A stretch of 64,000 bases of DNA from Mariniphaga anaerophila. Lineage in GTDB: Bacteria > Bacteroidota > Bacteroidia > Bacteroidales > Prolixibacteraceae. Location: the NCBI RefSeq assembly GCF_900129025.1, contig NZ_FQUM01000002.1, positions 186,001-250,000 of the forward strand. The letters run 5' to 3'. This document shows, piece after piece, positions 1 to 7,986 of the stretch. The notes beneath the pieces were generated by a model that saw nothing but the letters and a program-made list of their open reading frames with translations, was not told the DNA's origin and ran no database searches. Within the stretch, counting starts at the first letter, position 1. Each line of letters opens with the position of its first letter. The position numbers and the translations under genes are program-made.

Positions 1-1251
1 GTATTTGCAGGCAATTAAACTCATTAGAAAATAAGCGATATACCCAATAAAATAATTAATTCCCAATCCATCAAATCCAAACATATTAGAGAATAGTATT
101 AAAAGGAAATATTCTCCTATCCAGAATACAGCCTGAATCGTTATATAAATTATCGCCTTTCCCCTCACCATTATAGCATACGAGAATGGGAACGCAAGTA
201 CCCTTAAACTTACACCCAATACTTGCCAACGAATAATATTTGTACCTGCTATAAATTCGGAAGAATACAATACATTCATTATAATTGGTGAAAATATAAG
301 AATTCCGACCACTCCAATACTGGCAATCAGCATTCCTAATTCCATTTGTTCATTTATTAATTTTCTTATCTGAAAATTATTGTCTGCAACTTTCATTAGC
401 CGGGGCATTAAATCGACTCCCATTGCTGTTAATATTGTACCAACATAAATATTTGAAATTGTCCAGCTTGCCTGGTATATTCCCACTGTTTCAATATCAA
501 AATACTTGGTTAAGAATATTCTTGATAATAATGTCATTATTGTTGCTACAATGCCAGCTATGCTAAATGCTAACCCAATTTCAAGTAGTTGTTTTAACTC
601 TTTTTTTGCTTCGTTGATAGTTGGTATCAGCACTTTAATATTCATTTTTTTTACAAACCATCCGGTTGTAATTGCAGCAATTAACGGTATTGCTAAAACA
701 TACCAAGCTATTCCCTGAATGTTAAAAAGATAAACACATAATATCGCTATAAGTGAACCTGCTATTGCTCCAATAATCTGACTTATGGCGAGTTCTTTTA
801 TATACCGAAACCCATTTAATATGGCATATTGTCCTCTAGATATTCCATGAAAAAGAATGGCAAATGATACTATTTTAATTCCTGTTGTATATTTATTCGT
901 TTCAAAAATAAATTCACTGATTTGTTCCGATAAAATAAAGGATAATGCGGTAAAAAGGATACTTAATATAAGAATTGAGTATTTTAGAATAAAAATAGTT
1001 TTTGCGACAACTTCCTTTTGCTCTGCATTTTGGGCGATTTGTCTTACTCCACTTTGATCAAGACCTAACAACGATATTTTGGTGGCCATGTCAATGTAGT
1101 TTTTGTAGAGTCCCCAGATTCCAACTCCTTGTGTTCCTACAATGATAGCCAATACTTTGTTGCGTATTAAACCAAATACCATCTGGAAAATTTGCACAAA
1201 TCCAATTAATCCAGTGGTTTTAACAATTGTTTTATATGAATTATTACTCAC
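1..1251 (-). CDS. O-antigen/polysaccharide flippase (Wzx-like), 3' part off window
   Basis: The reverse strand is open from a GTG at 1251 to the window edge (417 codons with no stop), so the C-terminus is missing. The translation is a chain of hydrophobic helices with an early segment GLIRNKVLAIIVGTQGVGIW, resembling the N-terminal part of MOP-superfamily polysaccharide exporters, which flip undecaprenyl-linked glycans across the inner membrane. The GTG lies 4 bp after the stop of the acyltransferase upstream, so the two are probably co-transcribed. It is A+T-rich, as surface-glycan loci often are. Which glycan it moves cannot be told. The family is assigned from membrane topology and this N-terminal motif, without a search. 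Confidence 0.8.
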   Translation of the reverse strand, partial: MSNNSYKTIVKTTGLIGFVQIFQMVFGLIRNKVLAIIVGTQGVGIWGLYKNYIDMATKISLLGLDQSGVRQIAQNAEQKEVVAKTIFILKYSILILSILFTALSFILSEQISEFIFETNKYTTGIKIVSFAILFHGISRGQYAILNGFRYIKELAISQIIGAIAGSLIAILCVYLFNIQGIAWYVLAIPLIAAITTGWFVKKMNIKVLIPTINEAKKELKQLLEIGLAFSIAGIVATIMTLLSRIFLTKYFDIETVGIYQASWTISNIYVGTILTAMGVDLMPRLMKVADNNFQIRKLINEQMELGMLIASIGVVGILIFSPIIMNVLYSSEFIAGTNIIRWQVLGVSLRVLAFPFSYAIMVRGKAIIYITIQAVFWIGEYFLLILFSNMFGFDGLGINYFIGYIAYFLMSLIACKY

Positions 1252-1255
1252 TCGT

Positions 1256-1819
1256 TTATACCTTGTTTAAAATGTATCCGGAGGAACCTTTGTATGAAAT
1301 TATTTTTGCCGGAATTCCAACGGCTACGGCATTATCGGGTATGTCTTTTGTAACTACTGCATTGGCTCCAATGGCTACATTATTACCAATAACAACTTTT
1401 CCTACAATTTTTGCTCCAGGCCCTATGTAAACACTTTCGCCAATTATTGCCGCACCTTTTTTGGAACCTCTGCTGGCCATTCCAATTGTAACTCCTTGCG
1501 ATATATTGACATTTTTTCTAATAATTGCACGTGGCGATATTATAATGGTTGAAAAATGGCCAATATAAAATCCTTCTCCAATTTCAGTAGAATAAGTAAT
1601 GTCGATGCCGTATTTATAGGAATAGTGTCGTAGTCTTAATCGACAATAGACAAATAAAGGAAGGTGTTTCTTTTTTTTTGCAAAGGTTTTTGTAGTTCGG
1701 AACCAAAACATATATCTAAAACCAGGTATTGAAAAATAGGCTTTTAAGTATTTAGTAAATGATCTGTTTTGCCCAATGTGTCTGGTTAAATCATTTTGAA
1801 TGGATTTTAACATAGTCAT
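1256..1819 (-). CDS. Serine acetyltransferase-like hexapeptide acyltransferase
   Basis: 187 residues. The C-terminal half shows left-handed beta-helix hexapeptide repeats (IGESVYIGPGAKIVGKVVIG, then IGANAVVTKDIPDNAVAVGI), the fold of acyl-CoA or acetyl-CoA dependent O-acyltransferases of the CysE/EpsB type. The basic N-terminal 60 residues (FRYMFWFRTTKTF) resemble the short membrane-associated N-termini of sugar acyltransferases in surface-glycan loci. It lies directly upstream of the flippase with a 4-bp gap, which favours decoration of a polysaccharide over cysteine synthesis. Start is the ATG at 1819; a second ATG two codons in is equally possible. Confidence 0.8.
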   Translation of the reverse strand: MTMLKSIQNDLTRHIGQNRSFTKYLKAYFSIPGFRYMFWFRTTKTFAKKKKHLPLFVYCRLRLRHYSYKYGIDITYSTEIGEGFYIGHFSTIIISPRAIIRKNVNISQGVTIGMASRGSKKGAAIIGESVYIGPGAKIVGKVVIGNNVAIGANAVVTKDIPDNAVAVGIPAKIISYKGSSGYILNKV

Positions 1820-1846
1820 TTCATGTGTATTACTATTTGGAAAGAC

Positions 1847-1966
1847 TTATTCTGTAATGATAACTTCCAAAGTTTCTTTATATTGATAATCACGAATATT
1901 ACTTATTATTTTTTTGCTTCGATAATCTTCCATGATGCCATCCATAAACCTTGTCCATGGCTTCAT
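1847..1966 (-). pseudogene. Possible 3' remnant of a truncated gene (39-codon ORF)
   Basis: A reverse-strand reading frame beginning MKPWTRFMDGIMEDYRSKK and ending VIITE lies between the acyltransferase and the first RAYT-type repeat. An in-frame TAA sits just before its ATG, and the repeat begins about 16 bp further upstream. It looks like the tail of a longer gene whose front was lost next to the repeat, but it could be a chance ORF. No family was recognised. The rest of 1820-1982 shows nothing further. Confidence 0.22.
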
Positions 1967-1982
1967 AATTGCCTGTTATTCA

Positions 1983-2252
1983 GCGTTGGCTCAGATTTGT
2001 AATCTGTGCCTTGTTTTGAAAAAACAAAAGCTTTTTATCTCTTATTGATTACCCCTCCGTTTGCTATCTGGGGTATAAAAATTTGCATTTTCTACTCATT
2101 GTTCAAACAACGTAGCTTTTTTTAGCCTTTCGGCTGAGGTACGGATTACAAATCCGCACCGGCGAAGGTTCCGTTAACGCTGTCTAGTCTGCCGACGTTG
2201 ACAGGTTGGGAGTTCCAACCACTTGTCAGCGTGCGCAGCACCTGACAACGTC
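1983..2252 (-). repeat. RAYT-derived non-autonomous repeat, copy A
   Basis: First of five short repeats related to the RAYT element at 5074-5759. Common parts in plus-strand order are: a palindromic end (cagatttgtaatctg), a Bacteroidota-specific middle that includes the start of a RAYT-like reading frame (ctactcatt is the reversed ATG region), the block cagcctttcggctgaggtacg preceding the palindrome ggattacaaatccg, then gacgttgacagg paired with cctgacaacgtc. Copy A is the most diverged, with gagttccaaccacttgtc in place of gtgcttcctccgacttgtc. Confidence 0.75.
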
Positions 2253-2268
2253 AATTACAATAGACTGA

Positions 2269-3135
2269 TTATTTGCTTTTTGTTTGCTCCAGTTTTGCGA
2301 GTATTTGTTGTGCATCAAGTTTTATCTTCGAGAATGCGAACCACTTTTTGCCCAGATCTTTCAGCGATGCTCCAATGTGATACACCGTTGTTTGGTCAAT
2401 AATAAGAAACCGGTCGTGTGCCTTATTAAATTTATGTACGACAATGGGTGGATACTGGGCATTAAACCGTTTCGAATCGAGTTTTAATTGTTCGGAAATA
2501 TTCGCTGTGTATATGTTAACACAAACGTCTGGCGATTTTTTCGAGAGTAAAATGAATACACTTTCATCAATATAATTATCGATCAGCACAATTGACCTGG
2601 TAGCTGATTTTATGAGTTCTGAAACAAATTTGTGGGCATCAAATATTTGGCCGTCAAAGAATATTCCTTCGCTGGGAGGTAAATTTGTTCTAATATGGAA
2701 ATCAAATTCATCTACTTTCCTTTTTAACTGGTGAACATCGCTTTCTATTCTTTCAATGCGTTGATTGGTCGTATAACCTTTTAATAAATACTCTTTTAAT
2801 ATTCTGTTTGCCCAAATTCTAAATTGAATACCCCGCTTTGATTTCACCCGATATCCAATAGAGATAATCATGTCTAAATTGTAATGTTCAACCTGGTATA
2901 CCTTTCCATCGGATGCAGTTGTCGCAAATTTTGCGACAACTGCAATGTCCTGCAATTCTTCTTTTAATGCATTTGAAACGTGTTTTCCAATGGTTTTAAT
3001 ATCTCTGTTGAACAGCAACGCAATTTGATGACGATTAAGCCAAACTGTTTCGCCGTCAACACGCACGTCAAGCTGAAAATCGGCATGGTCTGTCTCTTTG
3101 TATATAACTATCTCTCCGTTGGCGCAGATTTGCAA
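2269..3135 (-). CDS. RhuM-family protein, start inside a repeat
   Basis: 288 residues. The N-terminal half matches the RhuM family pattern: GEIVIYKETD, DGETVWLNRHQIALLF, TTASDGKVYQVEHYNLDMII and SIGYRVKSKRGIQFRIWANR. The role of RhuM proteins is not settled; they occur in pathogenicity and accessory islands and near defence genes. The C-terminal ~130 residues (FVSELIKSATRSIVLIDNYI, then HDRFLIID) look like a phospholipase-D-like half-domain. The only usable start upstream of the conserved part is a TTG at 3135, which lies inside repeat copy B; the next upstream in-frame codon of note is a TAA. The native start may therefore have been lost. It is flanked by repeats A and B and is probably mobile cargo or an island relic. 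Confidence 0.75.
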   Translation of the reverse strand: MQICANGEIVIYKETDHADFQLDVRVDGETVWLNRHQIALLFNRDIKTIGKHVSNALKEELQDIAVVAKFATTASDGKVYQVEHYNLDMIISIGYRVKSKRGIQFRIWANRILKEYLLKGYTTNQRIERIESDVHQLKRKVDEFDFHIRTNLPPSEGIFFDGQIFDAHKFVSELIKSATRSIVLIDNYIDESVFILLSKKSPDVCVNIYTANISEQLKLDSKRFNAQYPPIVVHKFNKAHDRFLIIDQTTVYHIGASLKDLGKKWFAFSKIKLDAQQILAKLEQTKSK

Positions 3136-3357
3136 TCTGTGCCTTGTTTTGAAAAAACAAAAGTTTTTTGTCTCTTATCGATTAACCTTCTGTTTGCCAT
3201 CCAGGTTATAAAACTTGTAATTCCTACTCATTATTCAGCCAACGTATTTTCTTTTCAGCCTTTCGGCTGAGGTACGGATTACAAATCCGCACCAGCGAAG
3301 GTCAAGTTTATCGACGTTGACAGGTTGTGCTTCCTCCGACTTGTCAGCGTGCGCAGC
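3117..3357 (-). repeat. RAYT-derived repeat, copy B
   Basis: Same layout as copy A: terminal palindrome gcgcagatttgcaatctgtg, remnant of the RAYT 5' end (ctactcatt near 3230), the block cagcctttcggctgag, palindrome ggattacaaatccg, and gacgttgacagg followed by cttgtcagcgtgcgcag. The final inverted arm cctgacaacgtc is missing and copy C begins five bases later. It overlaps the start region of the RhuM-like gene. Confidence 0.78.
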
Positions 3358-3361
3358 CCAC

Positions 3362-3650
3362 CGTTGGCGCAGATTTGCAATCTGTGCCTTGTTTTGAAAA
3401 AACAAATGCTTTTTGTCTCTTATCGATTAACCCTGTGTTTGCCATCCGGGTTTAAAAATTTGTAATTCCTACTCATTATTGAAACAACGTAGTTTTTTTC
3501 AGTCTTTCGGCTGAGGTACGGACTACAAATCCGCACCAGCGATGGGTTCCAAAGAATAATTCAATTTTGTATTGCTTCCGTCAACGCTGTCAAGTCTATC
3601 GACGTTGACAGGTTGTGCTTCCTCCGACTTGTCAGCGTGCGCAGCACCTG
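3362..3650 (-). repeat. RAYT-derived repeat, copy C
   Basis: Head-to-tail with copies B and D in the same orientation. It carries an extra segment (gttccaaagaataattcaat and on to ccgtcaacgctgtcaag) that is shared with copy E and partly with A but absent from B and D, so at least two subtypes exist. An open reading frame of 69 codons that crosses C and D is a by-product of the repeat and was not called as a gene. Confidence 0.78.
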
Positions 3651-3904
3651 TTGGCGCGGATTTGTATTCTGTGCCTTGTTTTGAAACAACAAAAGCTTTT
3701 TGTCTCTTATTGATTAACCTTCTGTTTGCCATCCGGGTTTAAAAATTTGTAATTCCTACTCATTATTGAAACAAGGTATTTTTTTTTCAGCCTTTCGGCT
3801 GAGGTACGGATTACAAATCCGCACCAGCGAAGGTCAAGTCTGTCGACGTTGACAGGTTTTGTGCTTCCTCTGACTTGTCAGCGTGCGCAGCACCTGACAA
3901 CGTC
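3651..3904 (-). repeat. RAYT-derived repeat, copy D
   Basis: Third of three tandem copies (B, C, D). It ends with the full arm cacctgacaacgtc, which pairs with gacgttgacaggt near 3845 with one mismatch in 13, so the end can fold into a REP-like hairpin. It lies 22 bp beyond the stop of the HepT gene. Confidence 0.78.
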
Positions 3905-3926
3905 AAGTATAAAGGGAAAAAAGTTT

Positions 3927-4403
3927 TTAGTTTAGTCGTTTAAGCGTGTATTCTTTTAGTCTAAGCCAAATGGCTGATATTTTTTTGATTTCATCGGGTA
4001 ACAAATTTAATTCTTCAATCTGAATTTCCTGGTAAAATGGATATTCATGCGAAACGGCGTTCCGCGTTTGCCTGAGTTTTATCCAGTCCCGCGCACTATC
4101 TATGAGGTTTAGTTTTTCCATTCTGGAAAGAACATCAATAAAAGGAAGTCCTGAAACATCTTCTTCGAGAACCTCCAGGAGTTGATTAAATAATCGGTTT
4201 CCCATACTGTCCTGAAGCTTGGAAAATCGATAAATTAACTGGTCAAACAACGCTAGATCTATCGGGGATATTTGATTGAACCCGGACATTGTTAATGGCA
4301 AATGCCTGGCAATATTATTATAAGCAAACATCATCCGCTGGTGGTGTAATTCGCAAATAGAAAGCGTCTCATTCAATTTGTCTTTCAGTTCGTCGGTCAG
4401 CAT
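3927..4403 (-). CDS. hepT: HepT-like HEPN toxin of a HepT/MntA module
   Basis: 158 residues, all-alpha. Near the C-terminus it has R114-N-A-V-S-H119-E-Y121, the RX4HXY motif of HepT toxins: R and H form the HEPN RNase site, and the Tyr is the residue that the partner adenylylates in characterised pairs. The start overlaps the end of mntA by 7 bp, so the pair is translationally coupled with the antitoxin first. In known systems HepT cleaves RNA and MntA silences it by AMP transfer. A role in phage defence or island maintenance here is inference. The pair sits between repeat copies D and E. Confidence 0.82.
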   Translation of the reverse strand: MLTDELKDKLNETLSICELHHQRMMFAYNNIARHLPLTMSGFNQISPIDLALFDQLIYRFSKLQDSMGNRLFNQLLEVLEEDVSGLPFIDVLSRMEKLNLIDSARDWIKLRQTRNAVSHEYPFYQEIQIEELNLLPDEIKKISAIWLRLKEYTLKRLN

Positions 4404-4705
4404 AATTGTATTCCTGTTTTATGAATCGTTTTAAAGAAATACGAATTTCTGAAAGCAGGGTTATCCAGCACCACGTCGATTTTTTGTTCCCCGATTTTGA
4501 GAATGAGATCGGTAATGAAGTTGATTTTTTCACCTGTTTTTAGTTGCGTCCCATTGAGGTTACTAATGAACAAGTCGATGTCACCTCCGCGTTCCTGATT
4601 ATTCGTTCTGGAACCGAACAGGAAGACCTGAACATCGTTTCCAAAATGATGTTTTGCCAGGGTTTTAATACTTGATATTTCAAAATCGCTAAGCCGCATA
4701 TTCAA
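4397..4705 (-). CDS. mntA: MntA-like minimal nucleotidyltransferase antitoxin
   Basis: 102 residues with the minimal nucleotidyltransferase signature: G31-S32 followed nine residues later by D42-I-D44 (FLFGSR, then GGDIDLFI), and a third strand IDVVLDN carrying the usual third acidic position. In HepT/MntA pairs this enzyme transfers AMP groups to the toxin tyrosine. It is the first gene of the pair and overlaps hepT by 7 bp. The ATG at 4705 was taken; a second Met two codons in (MRLSDFEI) is equally plausible. About 95 bp of A+T-rich DNA separates it from repeat E and should hold its promoter. Confidence 0.85.
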   Translation of the reverse strand: MNMRLSDFEISSIKTLAKHHFGNDVQVFLFGSRTNNQERGGDIDLFISNLNGTQLKTGEKINFITDLILKIGEQKIDVVLDNPAFRNSYFFKTIHKTGIQLC

Positions 4706-4799
4706 AAATAGTTATTAGTTGTGACTTCTGAATATTGATTGTGTAAATTAACATAGAATCAATAGAGTTGATGTTTTTTATCCACCTGATTGTTGCTCC

Positions 4800-5070
4800 G
4801 GTTGGCGCAGATTTGTAATCTGTGCCTTGTTTTGAAAAAACAAAAGTTTTTTGTCTCTTATTGATTAACCCTGTGTTTGCCATCCGGGTTTAAAAATTTG
4901 TAATTCCTATTCATTACTTAAACAACGTTTTTTTTTCAGCCTTTCGGCTGAGGTACGGATTACAAATCCGCACCAGCGATGTGTTCCAAAGAATAATTCA
5001 ATTTTGCATTGCTTCCGTCAACGCTGTCAAGTCTATCGACGTTGACAGGTTGTGCTTCCTCCGACTTGTC
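4800..5070 (-). repeat. RAYT-derived repeat, copy E (right end truncated)
   Basis: Same subtype as copy C, sharing the gttccaaagaataattcaat segment. It stops after ctccgacttgtc and lacks the agcgtgcgcagcacctgacaacgtc tail. The full RAYT element begins at once with caccgttggcgcag, so E looks cut by the junction with the complete element. It carries a 64-codon by-product ORF that runs into the DNA before mntA; not called. Confidence 0.76.
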
Positions 5071-5073
5071 CAC

Positions 5074-5759
5074 CGTTGGCGCAGATTTGCAATCTGTGCC
5101 ATTGCTGACAGACAATACTATTTTATTACGATTACATCCAATAACCCTTTTCCTCCGGCATAATCGGCAGCGCTGCTGTACAAGTAATCTTCAGCCCTGA
5201 AAACGATACCTTCTTCTACCGGGTTTTTATGGACGTAATCAATTTTCTGGTCAATCACTTTGTTGTTCCACAGTTCTACTGGTTTGTTATCGCTTCTCCA
5301 AAATCGATATCCTTCAGAAGTTTTAAATTGCTGCATTAACCATTCTTTTCTGCTTTCCTGAATATTTTCTTCAATAGCTTTTATTATGGTTTTGCTGGTA
5401 TACTTCTTGAAATCACGAAGAATATCTTGCAATAGATATCCATCTTTCGCCCGTATAATTAAATGGATATGATTGGTCATTATACACCAGGCAAAAATCT
5501 CTAATCCTTTATGCTGTTGACAGTATTTTAAGTTATCAACTAAAATATTTTTATACTTGTTTCGAGTAAAAACATCAATCCATCCTTGGACCGCAAAGGA
5601 AACGAAGTAAACACCATCTGGGTTATAAAATTTGTATTTCCTACTCATTATTTAAACAGCGTAGTTTTTTCAGCCTTTCGGCTGAGGTACGGATTACAAA
5701 TCCGCACCAGCGAAGGGGCTTCCTCCGACTTGTCAGCGTGCGCAGCACCTGATAACGTC
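5074..5759 (-). mobile_element. Complete RAYT element with flanking palindromes
   Basis: The autonomous member of the repeat family. The left end has the palindrome gcgcagatttgcaatctgtg and the right end has cagcctttcggctgaggtacg, then ggattacaaatccg, then cttgtcagcgtgcgcagcac and gataacgtcg. Between them lies one transposase gene on the reverse strand. The short copies keep the two ends and roughly the first dozen codons of the gene but replace the rest with an unrelated ~90-bp segment. No target-site duplication was identified. Confidence 0.72.
5118..5648 (-). CDS. REP-associated tyrosine transposase (RAYT)
   Basis: 176 residues of the Y1/HUH transposase family. The histidine pair is H60-I-H62 in MTNHIHLIIR and the candidate nucleophile is Y83 in RDFKKYTSKT. 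The N-terminal GVYFVSFAVQGWIDVF and C-terminal YVHKNPVEEG, then YLYSSAADY, are typical of the IS200-related RAYT group, which cut and join single-stranded DNA at short palindromes and are linked to the spread of REP sequences. The length is full for the family with no frameshift, so it may be active. It is surrounded by matching palindromic repeats, which are its likely substrates. Confidence 0.9.
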   Translation of the reverse strand: MSRKYKFYNPDGVYFVSFAVQGWIDVFTRNKYKNILVDNLKYCQQHKGLEIFAWCIMTNHIHLIIRAKDGYLLQDILRDFKKYTSKTIIKAIEENIQESRKEWLMQQFKTSEGYRFWRSDNKPVELWNNKVIDQKIDYVHKNPVEEGIVFRAEDYLYSSAADYAGGKGLLDVIVIK

Positions 5760-5822
5760 GAATGAATCCGGAAAAACGAACGGTAAATCTAATCAACTCA
5801 GCGGCAACAGTTCAACCGGTTT

Positions 5823-7133
5823 TTACAGTTTATACACGTTTTCGGCACTTTCCTTAATCATATTTCGCATGTCGACAACCATTTTTGCATGTTGCTGAAT
5901 GAATTTCACATCGAATGCCGAGTGGTTTGTGGTTAAAACCACGGCGTCGGCAGCTTCCAATGTTTGGGCGTTTAAATCTACCGATTCAAACCGGTTGCCT
6001 TCGTTGGTTTTAACCGAGGGGATAAATGGGTCGTGGTACGAAACAACTCCTCCTTTGTGGAGCACGGTGTCCATAATTTCCAGTGCGGGCGACTCGCGCT
6101 CGTCGTTGATGTTTGGTTTGTAAGCTACCCCCAGAAACAAGATGCTGCTTCCGTTAACTGCTTTTTTGTGGCGGTTAAGGGCAGTGGCAATTTTAATGTA
6201 CATGTAGTGGGGCATTCGCATATTAATGTGCCCCGCCGCGTGAATCATGGAGAGGTCGAAATCGTATTTTTTGGCAATGTGTTCCAGGTAAAACGGGTCG
6301 AGCGGAATGCAGTGGCCTCCGATTCCCGGCCCCGGATAAAACGCCTGAAACCCGAATGGCTTTGTTTTGGCGGCATCAATCACTTCCCAAATATTGATGT
6401 CCATTTTTCCGGCCAGCAGTGCCAACTCGTTAATTAAACTAATGTTGACCAGCCGGTAAGTATTTTCCAGAATTTTTACCATCTCGGCAACGCGTGGCGA
6501 GCTTACCGGGTAAATATGGTCGATGGCTCTTTTGTAAAGCGCTTCTCCTATTTCCAGCCCTTCGGGCGACAGGGCGCCCAGTACCTTTGGCGTGTTGCGG
6601 GTATGAAACGATTTGTTGCCCGGGTCAACCCGTTCGGGAGAGTAGGCAAGCCAGAAATCATCGCCGTGTTTCAGCCCGCTCTCTTTTTCGATAATAGGAA
6701 GCATGAAACCCTCTGTTGTTGTGGGGTAGGTGGTGCTTTCCAGGCTGATGAATGTTCCCGCTTTCATGTGGCGCCCTATTTCGATGCAGGCACTTTCGAT
6801 GTAACTCATGTCGGGTTTTCTAAAGCGGTCGAGCGGCGTGGGAACGCAAATGAGCAATGCGTCGCATTCGGCCATCCGGCTGAAATCGGTGGTAGCGCAG
6901 AGCGCCACTTTTTCAACAACCTCTCTGAGTACGGCATCGCGAATGTCGTCGATGTAGTTTTTTCCGTGGTTGATGCTGTCTACCTTTGCGGGATTTTTGT
7001 CGAACCCGATGGTTTTAACCCCGGCTTCGGCAAAGTTAACTGCCAGAGGAAGGCCTACGTATCCGAGGCCGATTATACCGACAACTTCTTGGTTCTCGGC
7101 TATTTTATTCAGAATTTGTGATTTGTAGTCCAT
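5823..7133 (-). CDS. Nucleotide-sugar 6-dehydrogenase (WbpA/UDP-HexNAc type)
   Basis: 436 residues of the UDP-glucose/GDP-mannose dehydrogenase family. It has an N-terminal Rossmann motif GIIGLGYVGLPLA, a central dimer domain, and the catalytic cysteine C275 in GPGIGGHCIPLDPFYL. LESTTYPTTTEGFMLPI is typical of the WbpA subgroup that oxidises UDP-N-acetylglucosamine to the uronate with NAD+. The product would feed a surface polysaccharide, consistent with the flippase and acyltransferase on the other side of the repeat patch. The exact substrate (GlcNAc, ManNAc or glucose form) is not proven by sequence. It ends 64 bp from the RAYT element. Confidence 0.88.
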   Translation of the reverse strand: MDYKSQILNKIAENQEVVGIIGLGYVGLPLAVNFAEAGVKTIGFDKNPAKVDSINHGKNYIDDIRDAVLREVVEKVALCATTDFSRMAECDALLICVPTPLDRFRKPDMSYIESACIEIGRHMKAGTFISLESTTYPTTTEGFMLPIIEKESGLKHGDDFWLAYSPERVDPGNKSFHTRNTPKVLGALSPEGLEIGEALYKRAIDHIYPVSSPRVAEMVKILENTYRLVNISLINELALLAGKMDINIWEVIDAAKTKPFGFQAFYPGPGIGGHCIPLDPFYLEHIAKKYDFDLSMIHAAGHINMRMPHYMYIKIATALNRHKKAVNGSSILFLGVAYKPNINDERESPALEIMDTVLHKGGVVSYHDPFIPSVKTNEGNRFESVDLNAQTLEAADAVVLTTNHSAFDVKFIQQHAKMVVDMRNMIKESAENVYKL

Positions 7134-7262
7134 AACAATATTGTTCTGTTTTTAAATTTTTTTTCTCCTTATTTCTGAGAAAATATTTTGATAAAGGATT
7201 TGTTTACTGTTTGTTTTTTGTTGTAGTAAGTTACAGCATTTTTTTATGGGATGCAACGCTTT

Positions 7263-7787
7263 TTATTTCGTCCAGATAAGCAGCGCGGGCTTGTCTTTGT
7301 AAAAATAGCTCATCTCGTTTTTGGTGAATGTGAGGTACATAATTTTGCGGTTAATAAGTTGCTCGGCCTTTTTTACCAGTCCGTCGATGTATTTTTTATC
7401 CAGGTCGTTTCCTATTAATGCAAGTTCTACCGTTTCCGCGTCGGCCCCTTTGGCAAAGTTGCCGGTAATGTAGGCTTCTTCCAGGTCGCCAACATGGTTG
7501 ATAATTCGTTCCACAATCTGGTCAATCCCCACTGTTTTACGCACAATCCGCTTCAGGTCGGAGTACAGAGGGTGTTTCTGATTGGCCATGTAAAGACGTT
7601 TCTTCCCTTCAAATTCAGAAGTCAGCAATCCGGCATCAATAAACCTGTTCAGTTCCACCCTAATGGCGTTGGTGGACTCATTAAACTCCCTTTCCATGCT
7701 TCGGAGGTAATCTTTGTTTCCATCGAACAGAAAAAACTTGATGAGGAGTTTAATGCGGGTTTTTGACGAAATAATAATATCGAGCAT
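7263..7787 (-). CDS. Winged-helix regulator with degenerate nucleotidyltransferase domain
   Basis: 174 residues. The N-terminal 70 residues form a winged helix-turn-helix (TRIKLLIKFFLF, NESTNAIRVELNRFIDAGLL, KKRLYMANQKHPLY). The C-terminal half has the outline of an MNT nucleotidyltransferase (AYITGNFAKGADAETVELAL), but the usual D-x-D is replaced by V-E-L-A, so it is probably non-catalytic. Such genes often sit at the head of polysaccharide loci in Bacteroidota. It lies about 130 bp upstream of the dehydrogenase on the same strand and may control it. DNA target and ligand are unknown. Confidence 0.72.
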   Translation of the reverse strand: MLDIIISSKTRIKLLIKFFLFDGNKDYLRSMEREFNESTNAIRVELNRFIDAGLLTSEFEGKKRLYMANQKHPLYSDLKRIVRKTVGIDQIVERIINHVGDLEEAYITGNFAKGADAETVELALIGNDLDKKYIDGLVKKAEQLINRKIMYLTFTKNEMSYFYKDKPALLIWTK

Positions 7788-7813
7788 AAATTAAATAAGC
7801 TAAAAAAGTATAA

Positions 7814-7939
7814 TTGAAAAAGAGTGAGTTCGTTTTTTCGGTTGCTGTTCTTTTAATGTTTTCGGTTGCAATTTGTGCCATTGTTTTTCTTTTGGGAATA
7901 ACCACGGGTTTAGCGGAAGTAATGTTTTCCGGAATGTGA
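7814..7939 (+). CDS. Possible 41-residue single-helix membrane protein
   Basis: A forward frame with a TTG start (7814-7816) and stop at 7937-7939 encodes a KKSEFVFSV N-terminus followed by a strongly hydrophobic stretch (VAICAIVFLLGITTG). It occupies most of the 199-bp gap between two leftward genes and diverges from the winged-helix regulator. There is an in-frame TAA directly before the TTG, and the only ATG in the early part is internal. T-rich DNA readily gives hydrophobic codons by chance, so this is weak. Confidence 0.2.
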   Translation: MKKSEFVFSVAVLLMFSVAICAIVFLLGITTGLAEVMFSGM

Positions 7940-7986
7940 GGTTAACCTGTAGTAACTGTTGTTTACATGATTTTTTTCGTGTGAAC

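Noticed and set aside
3523-4883. 64-69 codon reverse ORFs starting MANRRLINKRQ or MANTGLINKRQ
   Set aside because: They lie within or across the RAYT-derived repeats and simply translate the repeat; the same residues recur in each copy.
1983-5070. CRISPR-like array of regular repeats
   Set aside because: Repeat units are about 240-290 bp, contain transposase remnants and palindromic ends, and have no short spacers or cas genes.
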